Assembly: GCF_010091945.1 (NCBI RefSeq)
Contig: NZ_WVIE01000008.1
Location: 62,001-126,000, forward strand
DNA length: 64,000 bases
Reading direction: 5' to 3'
Source: Myxacorys almedinensis A
Lineage (GTDB): Bacteria; Cyanobacteriota; Cyanobacteriia; Leptolyngbyales; Leptolyngbyaceae
This document shows, piece after piece, positions 34,147 through 44,492 of the stretch (position 1 is the stretch's first letter; each line of letters opens with the position of its first letter). Below the pieces are notes generated by a model that had not been told where the DNA came from, made no database searches, and was given only the letters and a program-made list of their open reading frames with translations. A program made the position numbers and the translations under genes.

Positions 34147-35103
34147 TTAGAAGTTCATTTCGGCGGCTTGAACCCGCTCGACTTGCTTCTTCTTGAGAAC
34201 CAGCATGATTTGAGTCAAAGTGACTATTCCAAAGAACGCCAATAGCCCCTTGATGCGGCTCGGATTTTGCAACACGATTTCCGCATCGATCTGACCAAAC
34301 CCACCCACGTTAGGGTTACTGGTCAACGCATCGCCCGCTTTAACTTCGTCACCTTGAGCAACGAGCAACTCAGAACCGGGGGGAATCGTGTCTTCCACAG
34401 CGCCCTTGTCAGAGTTAATGGTGACTGTAAAGCCGCCCTCCTCGGTTTTTGCGATCGCGGCAATGGTTCCCGTTGCAGAAGCGTTGTAAACGGCATTGTT
34501 GCTCTTATCCCCTGTCGGATAGACCTGACCGCGACCCCGGTTTCCACCCGCATGCACCGAGTACTTACCAAAGCGCAACGATTTGTCGGTGTTGGGATTT
34601 GGGGACAAAATAGGGAACTCAATTTCTTGATACTGCTCACCCGGTACTGGGCCCACCACGAGCCAGTTAGGATGCTCGTCGCTGTAGGGCTGGATGTAAA
34701 GCTCAGCCAATTTTTCTTTTGTTTCTTCGGGTAAGCGCTCTTCCGGAGCTAACTGAAAGCCGTCGGGCAACATCAACACTGCCCCAACGTTTAGAGGCCC
34801 TTTGCTGCCATCCCCTTGAACTTGCTGCACACTGGTATCGTAGGGAATTTTAACCACCGCTTCAAACACAGAGTCGGGCAGGACAGACTGAGGCACTTCG
34901 ATTTCTGTAGGTTTTGCGCCTAAGTGGCAGTTTGCACAGACAATCCGACCCGTTGCCTCACGGGGGTTCTCGTACTGCTGCTGAGCAAAAATTGGGTAAG
35001 CCGCCGCAGATTGGGGCAGGGCTAGGCTTGCCGACAGTAGAATAGCGACGGTTGCCAAGGCAACCCAGACCCGCTTTGTCATGGTTATCAGGTTTGTTCT
35101 CAT
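34147..35103 (-). CDS. petA: Cytochrome f (apocytochrome), cytochrome b6f complex
   Basis: About 318 residues from ATG 35103; the frame is open to 35145. A signal peptide ends in SAAAY, which leaves Tyr1 (YPIFAQQ) as axial haem ligand after cleavage. Haem attaches at [11 protein letters not shown]. The lumenal domain ([38 protein letters not shown]) is followed by a single C-terminal anchor, [26 protein letters not shown]. Cytochrome f passes electrons from the Rieske protein to plastocyanin or cytochrome c6. It lies 54 bp downstream of petC in the conserved petCA operon. Confidence 0.96.
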   Translation of the reverse strand: MRTNLITMTKRVWVALATVAILLSASLALPQSAAAYPIFAQQQYENPREATGRIVCANCHLGAKPTEIEVPQSVLPDSVFEAVVKIPYDTSVQQVQGDGSKGPLNVGAVLMLPDGFQLAPEERLPEETKEKLAELYIQPYSDEHPNWLVVGPVPGEQYQEIEFPILSPNPNTDKSLRFGKYSVHAGGNRGRGQVYPTGDKSNNAVYNASATGTIAAIAKTEEGGFTVTINSDKGAVEDTIPPGSELLVAQGDEVKAGDALTSNPNVGGFGQIDAEIVLQNPSRIKGLLAFFGIVTLTQIMLVLKKKQVERVQAAEMNF

Positions 35104-35157
35104 CTCTAGCAAATTATTCTCGCTCGGAATAAATAAAGGTTGCAAACTGGTTAAGAT

Positions 35158-35700
35158 TTAAGTCCACCAAGGATCTTCGCCGGTGCGAAAATCGGTTTCT
35201 TCCCAGGGGGTAAAGCTAATTTTGTTGTCGGCAATATCGGCATGAACCAGCGCCAACGACAGGGGAGCCGGGCCGCGCACTACTTTTCCAGTGTTGTCGT
35301 ATTGAGAGCCGTGGCAAGGGCACATGAATTTGTTCTCGCTGGCGTTCCAGGGGACGACGCAGCCCAGGTGAGTGCAGACGGCGTTGATGCCATAACTTGC
35401 GATCGCTTGATCCCCTTCCACCACGATGTAGGTCGGATCACCTTTGAGACCTTGGGCGAGAGAGCGATCTCCTGCGGGATGGCTGGCGAGATAGTCGCTC
35501 ACCACAATGTCATTACCGAGGGCATCTTTTGCGGTGACGCCTGCGGAACCTGTGCCTGACGAGGGAGGGATAAAGTATTTGATGACCGGATATAAGGCTC
35601 CAGCTGCTACGAGCGCCTCAGAGCCGAACATCAGGAAGTTCATGAATTGGCGACGACCCATGCTGGGTACATCATCTGCGGGTCCAGTAAGTTGAGCCAT
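35158..35700 (-). CDS. petC: Rieske iron-sulfur protein, cytochrome b6f complex
   Basis: A 180-residue Rieske protein with an N-terminal anchor ([25 protein letters not shown]) and twin-arginine-like start. The [2Fe-2S] cluster ligands are in [11 protein letters not shown] and CPCHGSQYD, followed by [14 protein letters not shown]. It accepts electrons from plastoquinol and passes them to cytochrome f. First gene of petCA; DUF3067 is divergent upstream, an arrangement common in cyanobacteria. Confidence 0.96.
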   Translation of the reverse strand: MAQLTGPADDVPSMGRRQFMNFLMFGSEALVAAGALYPVIKYFIPPSSGTGSAGVTAKDALGNDIVVSDYLASHPAGDRSLAQGLKGDPTYIVVEGDQAIASYGINAVCTHLGCVVPWNASENKFMCPCHGSQYDNTGKVVRGPAPLSLALVHADIADNKISFTPWEETDFRTGEDPWWT

Positions 35701-35945
35701 GTCTACTCTCTAGGGATTGCGGGACGAAGTGAAAAAAGATTTACGCGCAGACCTTTTACCAAGGCTCTGTGTTTAGATCTAGTTACATGGGGTGGCTACA
35801 ATGACAACCTCTAAAAATTTTTCTATCTAAAGCCAGGTGCTAGAAATCTTTCAGGACAGCCAGTTTGTAGTCTTTCTTAGATGTATTATTACATTTCTTG
35901 ACACTAGCATCATAGCTAAGCGATGGAGTTGAAAATTAATACGAA

Positions 35946-36293
35946 ATGTTAAAGATCTTCGCGCAATACCCTGCCATGACTGGACAAGACCTCCGCCAGC
36001 TTCTCATTAACAAGTGGGGATTTTCCTACGATATTCAGGTTCGCCGTGCTGTGGGCAGGCTGTTTGTGCAGGTGATGTGGCGCTATCAAGAGCAGGTTTC
36101 GTTTCCGTTGAGCGAGACGGAATATTTGGAACATCTCGACCAGGTGGCGAGGTATTTGGCGGCGTGGAATGCGATCGGGCAAGTCCAAACCTTTATTGAA
36201 ACGACGCGCGAAAAGCCGAGGTTGGGAAAAGCAGTAAATATTCCGATCGATTTGGGTGATCGCGCCTCTGAGTGGTTGTTAGAAGATTTTTAG
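35946..36293 (+). CDS. DUF3067 family protein
   Basis: A 115-residue cyanobacterial/plastid family protein of unknown function. The diagnostic N-terminus is MTGQDLRQLLINKWGFSYDIQ, so ATG 35976 may be the real start rather than ATG 35946; neither has a good ribosome-binding site. Further conserved segments are LFVQVMWRYQEQVSFPLSE and the C-terminal GKAVNIPIDLGDRASEWLLEDF. Its divergent position beside petC suggests a link with cytochrome b6f biogenesis or regulation, which is inference. Confidence 0.85.
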   Translation: MLKIFAQYPAMTGQDLRQLLINKWGFSYDIQVRRAVGRLFVQVMWRYQEQVSFPLSETEYLEHLDQVARYLAAWNAIGQVQTFIETTREKPRLGKAVNIPIDLGDRASEWLLEDF

Positions 36294-36306
36294 CGAGTCA
36301 AGATTT

Positions 36307-37179
36307 TTAGCGGGTTTTGCGTTCGGTGAGTTCGTTTAAGCCTTCGCCGAAAAGGGATAGCCCAACAACCAGGAGGGTCATGGCTAATCCTGGAAAAACG
36401 GCTGTCCACCAGATGCCGCCGGTAGATAACCCATCTAGAGCTTGATTGAGATCTCGTCCCCATTCGGGCACATCATCGGGTAAGCCAAGACCGAGAAAGC
36501 CGAGACCGCCCAGGGTTAGCACGGCATCTGCGGCGTTTAGGGTAAACAGAACTGGGACGCTTTGAATGACGTTTAAAAATAAGTAGCGGGAAAGCACGCG
36601 CCATGTAGATGCGCCCATGGCTTGAGCCGCTTCGATGAAGAGTTCGGTTTTAACGCTGATCGTTTGATTTCGGACTACCCGAAAATATTGCGGAACGTAG
36701 GCGATGCTGAGCGCGATCGCAGCATTCAAAACGCCTCGCCCGACCACAAATGCCAGCGTCACCGAGAGCAATAGTCCCGGTAGCGTGTAGATCGTATCCA
36801 TGAAGAAAATTAGAACCCGATCGAGCCTACCGCCCAAATAGCCGCTCACCATGCCAAGCGGAACGCCAATGATTAAGCTGAGTGTGGTTGCCAAAATGAC
36901 GACCTGAAGCGCCGCTTGCGTGCCAAACAGCGTTCGAGAGAAGACATCGTAACCCAGACTGCTTGTGCCAAACCAATGAGCTAGAGAAGGCGCTTGATGG
37001 GGCGGATTGTCGAGAAACTCAGTGGGATTTTGCAGCCATCCGATCGATTGAAACAGGGGAGCAAGGAGCGCGATCGCAATGAAAACGATCGCAATTGCCG
37101 CGCCAACCCGCATCATTTGGCGAGAGAGCGACGGACGTTCGACATCACGGAACAGCCGGGGCAGACGAATCGAAGTCAT
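36307..37179 (-). CDS. ABC transporter permease (DppC/OppC family)
   Basis: About 290 residues from ATG 37179 (the frame is open to 37191). It has the OppC N-terminal helix and linker (PSLAHWFGTSSLGYDVFSRTLFGTQAALQV), five further helices and the EAA loop (EAAQAMGASTWRVLSRYLFLNVIQSVPV). The C-terminal part has LGFLGLGLPDDVPEWGRDL. This family imports peptides, nickel or opines. The usual companions (DppB permease, ATPases, binding protein) are absent nearby, so it works with subunits encoded elsewhere, as is frequent in cyanobacteria. Confidence 0.9.
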   Translation of the reverse strand: MTSIRLPRLFRDVERPSLSRQMMRVGAAIAIVFIAIALLAPLFQSIGWLQNPTEFLDNPPHQAPSLAHWFGTSSLGYDVFSRTLFGTQAALQVVILATTLSLIIGVPLGMVSGYLGGRLDRVLIFFMDTIYTLPGLLLSVTLAFVVGRGVLNAAIALSIAYVPQYFRVVRNQTISVKTELFIEAAQAMGASTWRVLSRYLFLNVIQSVPVLFTLNAADAVLTLGGLGFLGLGLPDDVPEWGRDLNQALDGLSTGGIWWTAVFPGLAMTLLVVGLSLFGEGLNELTERKTR

Positions 37180-37499
37180 AGGATAAGGCAAACGGTTCGC
37201 TCATCATCATAAAGCTTGGTTGGCAATGGGTAAAAACAGATGTAGCGGCAGAGCAAGCCCATCTAAAACTTAACTGTTGCTTTCAGGTCTGACGAGCTAA
37301 CGCCCCAAATCAGCGACGGCTAGTAACCTTGACAACATAGCCAGTAGCTTTCAACCGTCCGCTGCATTTGGATTGTTGTGCGGCGCGCTACATCAGAGTT
37401 GTACATCGGCTTCGGCATCTCGTAAATCGGCTTTGCGGCGATCGCTCCCCTGCAAAATCGGGCGTTGCATACTGGAGGGATGAATTGAGGTCAGATTTG

Positions 37500-37604
37500 A
37501 TGCCATGCCCGGACTGCCCATCCACTCACACCCGTAAAAATGGACATAGAAGCGGTCAACAAAATCACATCTGTGTCAGTTGCAACCGTCAATTTATGGA
37601 TCTT
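37500..37604 (+). pseudogene. IS1-like transposase (InsA zinc-ribbon) remnant
   Basis: MPCPDCPSTHTRKNGHRSG then QQNHICVSCNRQFMDL is the four-cysteine zinc ribbon at the start of IS1-family InsA proteins in cyanobacteria. After ~35 residues similarity ends abruptly and an IS630-like sequence begins in another frame. The upstream 37180-37499 shows no supported gene. Confidence 0.65.
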
Positions 37605-37615
37605 AGGGTCGCCGC

Positions 37616-37987
37616 ACCAATGCTGATTTTGCCCAGTGGCTCAAGCAACTCGTCGATGAGTGGTTTCCGAGCGCAACAAAGATTCGTTTTATACTCGAAA
37701 ATCTCAATATTCACTCTCCCACTTCGTTGTATCAAACGTTTGAGGCACAAGAAGCCCGACGAATTCTGGAAAAATTGGAGTGGCACTACACCCCGAAGCA
37801 TGGCAGTTGGCTGAACATAGTCGAAATTGAGTTGTCAATTTTGGTGCGGCAGTGCTTAGACCGTCGCTTGCCTGACATCGAAACCTTGAGCCGAAGCGAA
37901 ATTGAAACGGTTGTGCCCAGAAATTGCCCCATTATAATCAACATGGTGGATACTACTTGCAAAAGGTTACACCAACGCAGAAATTGA
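37616..37987 (+). pseudogene. IS630-family transposase DDE-domain remnant
   Basis: Translates from ADFAQWLKQLVDEWFPSATK through IRFILENLNIHSPTSLYQTF, EARRILEKLEWHYTPKHGSWLN and ELSILVRQCLDRRLPDIETL. The catalytic Asp of the usual (V/L)DNLNTH motif is Glu here (LENLNIH); the later glutamate region (IVEIE) is kept. The N-terminal HTH and first Asp are missing. It is a fragment, joined upstream to the IS1-like piece. Confidence 0.75.
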
Positions 37988-38076
37988 AGCGCAGCTTTGG
38001 GTGATCCAAAGCTCCGTCAAGCAATCTTTAAGCTGTATGTTCCGCAAGCTCAACCTCTCAGCACGAGCAGAATGAG
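37956..38076 (+). pseudogene. LuxR-type HTH C-terminal remnant
   Basis: A different frame overlapping the end of the IS630 fragment reads LAKGYTNAEIEAQLWVIQSS and VKQSLSCMFRKLNLSARAE, then TGA. This follows the GerE/LuxR DNA-binding pattern (G-x-T-N-x-E-I-A...S-x-x-T-V-K...L-x-R-K-L-x-V-x-x-R-A-E). Only the last ~39 residues remain, so it is the stub of a response regulator gene cut by insertion sequences. Confidence 0.6.
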
Positions 38077-38177
38077 TCGCCGCTCTGCATCACTCAAATA
38101 TTCAGTTAAGAGCTTGTAGTCCATAATCGGCGTCGGAATGACCACAGACTATGGGCTACAAGTCACAGAATCACAAC

Positions 38178-41100
38178 CTATCTGGCTAGCGTTCTCCGCT
38201 TGGTTACCATGCGATATGCCTCGATGATGTCTCCTTCCTTCCAGTTGTTGAAATCATCTAAACCAATACCACATTCGTAGCCAGCGTTGACTTCACGCGC
38301 ATCTTCTCGCATCCGTTTGAGCGAATCTAAATTGCCCTCGTGAACCTTTTGGCTACCCCGATGCACACGCGCCTTACAGTTCCGAATGAGCTTACCGGAC
38401 TGCACATAACAACCCGCGACTGCACCACGACCTACCGGGAAGACGGCACGAACTTCCGCCTGACCCAAAGCTTCTTCTACAAGCTCCGGTTCTAGCAGAC
38501 CTTCCATCGCACCTTGAACATCATCTAGCAACTTGTAGATAATGGCGTACTCTCGCACATCGACGCCTGCCCGATCGGCTGCTTGACGCGCCCCCGTTGC
38601 CAGAGTCGTGTTAAAGCCGATGATCACTGCATCGCTTGCTGCCGCCAAGTCCACGTCTGTTTCAGAGATTTCGCCCGGAGCCGCATACAGCACCCGGACT
38701 TGAACTTCACCTTGCGGCAACTGTCTGAGCGATCCCAAAATGGCTTCTACAGAACCCTGTACATCGGCTTTGAGCACGAGGTTAAGTTCTTTCAGTTCGC
38801 CCTCTTGAGCTTGAGCAGATAACGTATTTAAGCTGACCCGGCGAGAAGACATTGCCGCCAATAGACGAGACTGACGCTGCTCATCTGCTTTGGCCGACGA
38901 CACAGCCCGTGCCTGTTTCTCATCTGGGAAGACTTCAAACTCGTCTCCGGCGGCTGGAACATCAGCCAAACCAAGAACTTCTACCGCAAACGACGGAGAA
39001 GCAACCTGCACCCGTTGGGCGCGATCGTCTACCATTGCCCGCACCTTACCAAGAGATGAACCCGCGACTAAAATATCGCCAACCTGCAATGTACCGTTTT
39101 GGATCAGCAGCGTCGCCACTGGACCTTTCGCTTTATCGAGGTGAGCCTCGATCACCGTGCCTCTAGCAGAGCGATCGGGGTTTGCGTAGAGATCTTCTAC
39201 TTCTGAGACCAGCAGAATCATATCTAGTAGCGTATCTAGGTTATCGCCCGTGATGGCACTAACCGGAACCATGATCGTGTCGCCGCCCCACTCTTCTGGA
39301 ACTAACCCATACTCTGTGAGTTCTTGCTTAACGCGATCGGGCTGTGCTCCCTCCTTATCTACTTTATTGATGGCAACCACAATTGGCACTTCTGCTGCTT
39401 TCGCGTGACTGATCGCTTCAATGGTTTGAGGCTGAACTCCATCATCGGCAGCAACCACCAGAATAGCGATGTCGGTGACTCGCGTTCCCCGTGCCCGCAT
39501 TGCCGTAAATGCTTCGTGACCCGGAGTATCGAGAAACACCACCTGTTCTTGGTTGCCGTTGTGGTTAACATCAACGTGGTATGCGCCAATGTGCTGTGTG
39601 ATGCCACCTGCTTCGCCTTGAGCCACTTTGGTTTTGCGGATCGAGTCAAGCAGGGTTGTTTTACCGTGGTCTACGTGACCCATGATCGTTACCACCGGAG
39701 GACGCCGTTGGAGACTATCAAGATCCCCAGCCTCGATCATTTCTGTAACTTTCTTCGCTGCTGCTTCTTTCTCGCTCTTCTCAACCACGATGTCATATTC
39801 TTCGGCAATCATCTCGATCGTTTCGACATCTAGGGTCTGCGTAATGGTTGCCGCTGTTCCTTTCATGAAGAGCTTTGTGATGATCTCCGTTGAGGAAACA
39901 GTTAGCAGATTCGATAGCTCTTGTACGGTCAAGCCTCCTGTGATCTGGATCATTTCTGGACGCTCGACCTTGGCTTCTTGATGGCGGCGATCGCGGCGAT
40001 CGCGGAGGCTGCTCCCCGATTTTTTGCGCTGAGTCGGAGCCGCGATCGCGGCAGGTTTTGCCTGCTGCCCCGGTAAGCCTTTGGGTTTTGCAGGGCGCGC
40101 CAACGACAAACTTACCTGGGTTTGGGTGACGCCGCTTGCATCTTCTTCATCGAGCAGATCCAAATCATCATCATCATCTTCGATACGAGGTTGGGCACGG
40201 CGTTTACCCTTCGCCGGGGCTTTTGCCAACTCTTGGTTTTCCTCTTCCTCATCTTCCCAAGCTTTACCGCGTTTAGGCTTAGGCGGCGTAGGTCGATTGA
40301 GTTGCAGCGCGGCTGCCTCCTGAGGGTTGGGAGTCGGCTTGGCAGGACGATTTGCCTTCAAAATTGGCTGCATGACCGAAATGCCGTCGTCTTGAGGCAC
40401 CTCGTCGTCTTGGGCAGGTCTAGGGCGACGAAGTTCGACCACCTGTTGAGGTCGGGCGGCGTCTGAGGGTCGTGTAGGTTGCCCAGGGCGCTTTCCAGCA
40501 GGAGGCGCAGAGCGCTGAGGTTTAGCGCCATCTCTCTGATGCCGTTCGTCCGTCTGGGTATCTGTGCCGTCATCCGAACTCGGCGGACGATCGCGCTTTA
40601 AAATCGGCTTGCTGTTGGCGCTAGGGCGAGAGGGCGGGGCCGGGCGAGGGGGGGGAGAGGCTAGAGGCTGCTTTTGCTCAACGGGTGCTGGCTGAGGCGC
40701 AGGCGGCTGAAGCTCAACCGATGGGGGAGGGGTTGGCTGAAGGGCTTCTTGTACCGGAGTAGCTTCAGGCTCTGCCATAGCTGGGGTAACCGGAGTGGCT
40801 GGGGCAACGTCTTCGGTTGCGGGACGCGCCGGTGGCTCGCTGGGTTTGTCAATGGGTTTAGCCGGAGCGGTCGGAGCCTGTGCCGCAGGTGGCTGAGGGG
40901 CAGAAGGCGATCGCAGTTCAGGAGTCGGCTCAGCAGGCGGGGCTGAGCGAGTGATCGGACGGCGGATTTCTAAAATTTGCTGTTTCTTCTGAATATTCAA
41001 GGGCGTTTTCTTTCTAGAATCGACTGACGGGGAATGGGCGGCTTGACGGGCAGGGGGTGCCTTGGTCGAAGCAGGATGGCTGGCAGCGTATTTTTCTGCT

Positions 41101-41252
41101 GCTGATCGAATGTGCTCGGCTTCGGTTTCGGTAATGGTGCTGCTATGGCTTTTGACTGCAATATTTAGTTGTTCACAAATAGCAAGAATATCTCGATTGT
41201 CCAAATTCAATTCTTTCGATAGCTCGTAAATTCTGACTTTGCCGTTGTTCAT
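38178..41252 (-). CDS. infB: Translation initiation factor IF-2
   Basis: About 1024 residues from ATG 41252 ([23 protein letters not shown]), which has a GGGAAGAG ribosome-binding site; the frame is open to 41279. The IF2 N-terminal domain is followed by ~370 residues of Pro/Ala/Glu-rich linker (typical for cyanobacteria), a second IF2_N domain ([17 protein letters not shown]), and the GTPase core: [29 protein letters not shown] and SAITGDNLD. Domains II-IV complete it. IF-2 places initiator tRNA on the ribosome. It is the last member of the rimP-nusA-ylxR-infB block, but lies 510 bp after the gene before it. Confidence 0.97.
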   Translation of the reverse strand: MNNGKVRIYELSKELNLDNRDILAICEQLNIAVKSHSSTITETEAEHIRSAAEKYAASHPASTKAPPARQAAHSPSVDSRKKTPLNIQKKQQILEIRRPITRSAPPAEPTPELRSPSAPQPPAAQAPTAPAKPIDKPSEPPARPATEDVAPATPVTPAMAEPEATPVQEALQPTPPPSVELQPPAPQPAPVEQKQPLASPPPRPAPPSRPSANSKPILKRDRPPSSDDGTDTQTDERHQRDGAKPQRSAPPAGKRPGQPTRPSDAARPQQVVELRRPRPAQDDEVPQDDGISVMQPILKANRPAKPTPNPQEAAALQLNRPTPPKPKRGKAWEDEEEENQELAKAPAKGKRRAQPRIEDDDDDLDLLDEEDASGVTQTQVSLSLARPAKPKGLPGQQAKPAAIAAPTQRKKSGSSLRDRRDRRHQEAKVERPEMIQITGGLTVQELSNLLTVSSTEIITKLFMKGTAATITQTLDVETIEMIAEEYDIVVEKSEKEAAAKKVTEMIEAGDLDSLQRRPPVVTIMGHVDHGKTTLLDSIRKTKVAQGEAGGITQHIGAYHVDVNHNGNQEQVVFLDTPGHEAFTAMRARGTRVTDIAILVVAADDGVQPQTIEAISHAKAAEVPIVVAINKVDKEGAQPDRVKQELTEYGLVPEEWGGDTIMVPVSAITGDNLDTLLDMILLVSEVEDLYANPDRSARGTVIEAHLDKAKGPVATLLIQNGTLQVGDILVAGSSLGKVRAMVDDRAQRVQVASPSFAVEVLGLADVPAAGDEFEVFPDEKQARAVSSAKADEQRQSRLLAAMSSRRVSLNTLSAQAQEGELKELNLVLKADVQGSVEAILGSLRQLPQGEVQVRVLYAAPGEISETDVDLAAASDAVIIGFNTTLATGARQAADRAGVDVREYAIIYKLLDDVQGAMEGLLEPELVEEALGQAEVRAVFPVGRGAVAGCYVQSGKLIRNCKARVHRGSQKVHEGNLDSLKRMREDAREVNAGYECGIGLDDFNNWKEGDIIEAYRMVTKRRTLAR

Positions 41253-41762
41253 CCACTCTTCCCTCATTCGACGATCCACGTGTTGTCACATAAGTTGCCT
41301 TCTGTTCTGACTAAAACGACATTTGATTTGATCAGTTGGTGGCGTGGGCTTCACACATTGAGTTTGCAAGAAACTTAACTCGGAAGCTGCCCAGAAGATT
41401 TTAGCGAACTAGCCTCCTTAAAGACTAGCCTACCTCACACCGTTTGAATTTCGCTTCACTTTGAATTTTAGACCACTCGAACACGGATAGATTCTATCAG
41501 CGATCGCGAGTTAGCCAAATTCCATTCTAGCCTGTTCAGTTTTGCACAAGTTTCCATTTAGATAAACTATTGACCAACTGACCTGCTTCAAGGCAGTCAC
41601 CCTCTAAGCCTGGCATCTGCTGCTTGCCATCGCTTCAATTTCGCCAAAGAGCAGAAATTTAATTGATAGACAGAAATTTGTAGACGAAAAATGATGGTGC
41701 GCTGAGAAGGCTTCTAGAGGCTTTGGGCAAGTACTACAACTGGCTAAACACGATCTGGTTAT
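41253..41762. other. Gene-free stretch upstream of infB
   Basis: 510 bp between the PEP-CTERM gene and infB. It is long enough to hold a separate infB promoter. I found no ORF, strong hairpin with T-run or repeat that I can support. Confidence 0.5.
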
Positions 41763-42455
41763 TTATCGATCTTCGTTGCGGACTCGCAAATTCGCCGAGC
41801 GTCTCCGAGCCTGAGTGCGCTGATATAACCATCCTAACCCCAATCCGAAGATAGGCACGATCGCGGTGGCAGGCGGTTCAGGGATAGGTTCTGCATCAGT
41901 AAAACTAAACGTTCCAGAAACATAATTAACGGCACCAATGTCTCCAGGAACGTTTACAGAACCAGGGCGATAAATAAATAAATCTCCAATAATTCTCACA
42001 ACCGAGGTGTCATCTGTTGTACTGAGGTATAGACTCTGCGGTGTATATTGTCCTGCTGGAGTGCGATCGTATAAAAGGAATTCGCCGATTCTGGTTCCAA
42101 CATACGTCAGTTGCGTGTAGTTGCGGTTAAAAAAATTGAGGGAGAAATCTGAAAAAGCGATGGCTCCCGGTCTACCCAAATAGTAGCCTATAGGATAGGC
42201 AGTAGGCTGGTTGATGTAGTTCAGTTGGGATTCGTCGTAGGTATATGATCCCAGCCCTTTTGACCCGATCGGTGGAAGGGGCAGTTTGTTCAGTGGAGAA
42301 TCAGCCTGACCTTGTGAAGCAGATTCAATGCGAGTCACCGTCAGTTCAAGGTTCTGCCGAAAAATTGCTGCACTAGCAGGGTTTGGCGCAACGATCAGGA
42401 GAACGCCTAAGGAGCTAAACAGCCAAGCTATGCGGCAGTGCATAAGGCAACCCAT
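41763..42455 (-). CDS. PEP-CTERM sorting domain protein
   Basis: A 230-residue exported protein with an N-terminal signal (LFSSLGVLLIVAPNPASAA) and a C-terminal PEP-CTERM segment: PIPEPPATAIVPIFGLGLGW followed by basic RTQARRR. The middle part is a beta-rich, Tyr/Asn-rich domain (SGTFSFTDAEP) of the kind found in cyanobacterial PEP-CTERM proteins. An exosortase would process it for surface delivery. Either ATG 42455 or ATG 42443 could start it. Its place within the ylxR-infB interval, on the same strand, is unusual for this conserved operon. Confidence 0.75.
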   Translation of the reverse strand: MGCLMHCRIAWLFSSLGVLLIVAPNPASAAIFRQNLELTVTRIESASQGQADSPLNKLPLPPIGSKGLGSYTYDESQLNYINQPTAYPIGYYLGRPGAIAFSDFSLNFFNRNYTQLTYVGTRIGEFLLYDRTPAGQYTPQSLYLSTTDDTSVVRIIGDLFIYRPGSVNVPGDIGAVNYVSGTFSFTDAEPIPEPPATAIVPIFGLGLGWLYQRTQARRRSANLRVRNEDR

Positions 42456-42660
42456 GGAAACTCATCGGCTTTACCTTAGGAAAAGGGATTTTTCTAAACC
42501 TCTGTCTAGCGAGAGAAATAGAACACAGATGAGAGCGAGGGAACCAAGGCACAAAGGAGGGGGGGTGGTCGCACGTTAACTCACTACCCATCACAACATG
42601 GCAGAGGGATGCTGGCGCAGCGCCTACCCAAAAATCTATGCTGCGCTAAAGGCAGGTGCA

Positions 42661-42921
42661 TCAGCGAGAAGGGGAAACTACAAGCTGTTGTAACAACTGT
42701 TGATAAAGGGATTCGGGAACAGGAGCCTTCAGAGCGCGACTGAGCCGATCTTTTTTGCGGACACTCCGAAGGCATTCGGCTTGAGGGCACAGATATGCCG
42801 ATCGCCCTATTCCCTGATTCAAAACGATGTCGTGGGAGGGATGAAGCCGGACAACCCGCAGAAATTCTTCTTTGGGCGCAGCTTTGCGGCAACTGATACA
42901 GCGACGGTAATTTGGAGGCAT
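42661..42921 (-). CDS. ylxR: YlxR family (DUF448) RNA-binding protein
   Basis: About 86 residues from ATG 42921 (MPPNYRRCISCRKAAPKEEFLRVVR); the frame is open to 42936. The C-x-x-C-R-K motif and the GRSAYLCPQAECL segment are diagnostic. YlxR binds RNA and is reported to affect RNase P or transcription in other bacteria. It sits between nusA and infB, its standard position. Confidence 0.9.
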   Translation of the reverse strand: MPPNYRRCISCRKAAPKEEFLRVVRLHPSHDIVLNQGIGRSAYLCPQAECLRSVRKKDRLSRALKAPVPESLYQQLLQQLVVSPSR

Positions 42922-43119
42922 GGTAGAAAGACGCAAGAGAGGGGTGTTAGAAATGCTGGACTCGATTACCTAACTCGATTACCTAAACAACTGTTCAACT
43001 TACCAAGCAACTGTAAACACTAAGCGGTTCGGCTTTTTGGCTCAGTCTTTTTGGCTCAACTGTAGTCAATGACCGTTATTCTGCCAAGGCATTGCCGCAA
43101 GCGTCTCTTTATACTTTAG

Positions 43120-44454
43120 CTACTCTGCCTCCGATTCCTCCTGAGCGGTAGTCGTCCCAAGCGGTTCTTCTGGCGACTGGGGTTCAGAGGTGTCTTCACC
43201 TTCATTTTGGTACTCTTCTTGATCCTCTTCACCCTCATCTAAATACTCTTCCTCCTCATAGGCAGCTTGTGTCTGACGACGGGCTTCGATCACGACCGCG
43301 ATTTTTTCTTCTTCTGCGGCAGCTTCGTACTTTTTGCTGTCTTTGATGTCGATTTTCCAACCTGTTAGCCGTGCGGCTAGGCGAACATTTTGACCTTCTT
43401 TCCCGATCGCTAAGCTCAGTTGATCTTCTCCGACCAAGATGTGGGCTTGTCGCCCTTCGGGATCAACGAGGCGCACCTCATCGACTCGCGCTGGGCTAAG
43501 AGCATTGGAAATATAGGTAGCAGGATCGGGCGACCATCGAATGACATCTATTTTCTCACCGCGTAACTCATTCACCACTGCCTGAATCCGAGATCCCCGC
43601 GCGCCGATGCATGCTCCCACGGGATCAACATCCCGTTCTAGCGTATCTACCGCAATTTTGGTGCGAGGACCGACATAACGAGATGGCGGATTTGCTTCCC
43701 GTGCCACTGCAACAATTCGCACCACATCATCTTGAATCTCAGGAACTTCGTTTTCAAACAGATAAACGACCAAACCTGCATCGGCTCTAGATACAAGCAG
43801 TTGAGGACCCCGATGGGAACCTTCGCTGACTTTTTTGAGGTAAACCCGAAACGTTGCGTTTGCCCGGTAATTATCGTTGGGAAGTTGATCTCGCTTTAGG
43901 AGTTCTGCTTCTACTTCAGGTTGCCCAAAGCCACTGTTGACTGCCATGATCACAGACTGCCGCTCAAATCTTAAGACTCTTGCTTGTAAGATTGTGCCTT
44001 CTAGCTCCTGAAATTCTTCTTGCACAAGTTTCCGCTGCTGGTCTCGCAGCTTTTGAGCTAGAACCTGTTTCGTTTGAATAGCGGCCATGCGTCCAAACTC
44101 GCCCTGATCGGGGGTAACATCTAGAACGACCGTATCGCCCGTTTGGGCTTCTGCCGCGACTTCTTGAACTTCTTTGAGGGCGATCTCGTGATCTGAATTT
44201 TGGACTTCATCGACGATCGTTTTCGTTGCCAGCACCCGAAAGCCTTCTTCTTCGATGTCTAGCTCGACTTCAAAGTTATCAAAATAGGTTTCGTCGAAGG
44301 TGTTGCTGTCCATCTTTTGGGTGCGACGGAAGCGCTCGTATCCTTTGATTAAGGCTTCGCGCAGGGCAGCTTGAACTGATAGTTTTGGTAAGTTGCGATC
44401 GCGACTAATGCCATCGATCATGTCTTTGAGTCCGGGCAAAGCGACCATTGACAT
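43120..44454 (-). CDS. nusA: Transcription termination/antitermination factor NusA
   Basis: A 444-residue NusA. The N-terminal RNA-polymerase-binding domain (GLKDMIDGISRDRNLPKLSVQAALREALIKGYER) is followed by an S1 domain (GTILQARVLRFERQSVIMAVN) and two KH domains (VGACIGARGSRIQAVVNELRGEKIDVI; ILVGEDQLSLAIGKEGQNVRLAARLTGW). The C-terminus is a short, very acidic tail (EEEYLDEGEEDQEEYQNEGE), without the AR repeats of E. coli NusA, as is usual in cyanobacteria. It follows rimP by 38 bp. Confidence 0.97.
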   Translation of the reverse strand: MSMVALPGLKDMIDGISRDRNLPKLSVQAALREALIKGYERFRRTQKMDSNTFDETYFDNFEVELDIEEEGFRVLATKTIVDEVQNSDHEIALKEVQEVAAEAQTGDTVVLDVTPDQGEFGRMAAIQTKQVLAQKLRDQQRKLVQEEFQELEGTILQARVLRFERQSVIMAVNSGFGQPEVEAELLKRDQLPNDNYRANATFRVYLKKVSEGSHRGPQLLVSRADAGLVVYLFENEVPEIQDDVVRIVAVAREANPPSRYVGPRTKIAVDTLERDVDPVGACIGARGSRIQAVVNELRGEKIDVIRWSPDPATYISNALSPARVDEVRLVDPEGRQAHILVGEDQLSLAIGKEGQNVRLAARLTGWKIDIKDSKKYEAAAEEEKIAVVIEARRQTQAAYEEEEYLDEGEEDQEEYQNEGEDTSEPQSPEEPLGTTTAQEESEAE

Positions 44455-44492
44455 AAAACTAATCTCCGTAAGTATTGAGTTGTGTAAAAGGC

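Noticed and set aside
39324-39833. A 169-codon plus-strand ORF inside infB
   Set aside because: It lies wholly antisense to the conserved IF-2 GTPase domain, has no ribosome-binding site, and its protein has no family character. Long antisense frames are common opposite GC-rich conserved genes.
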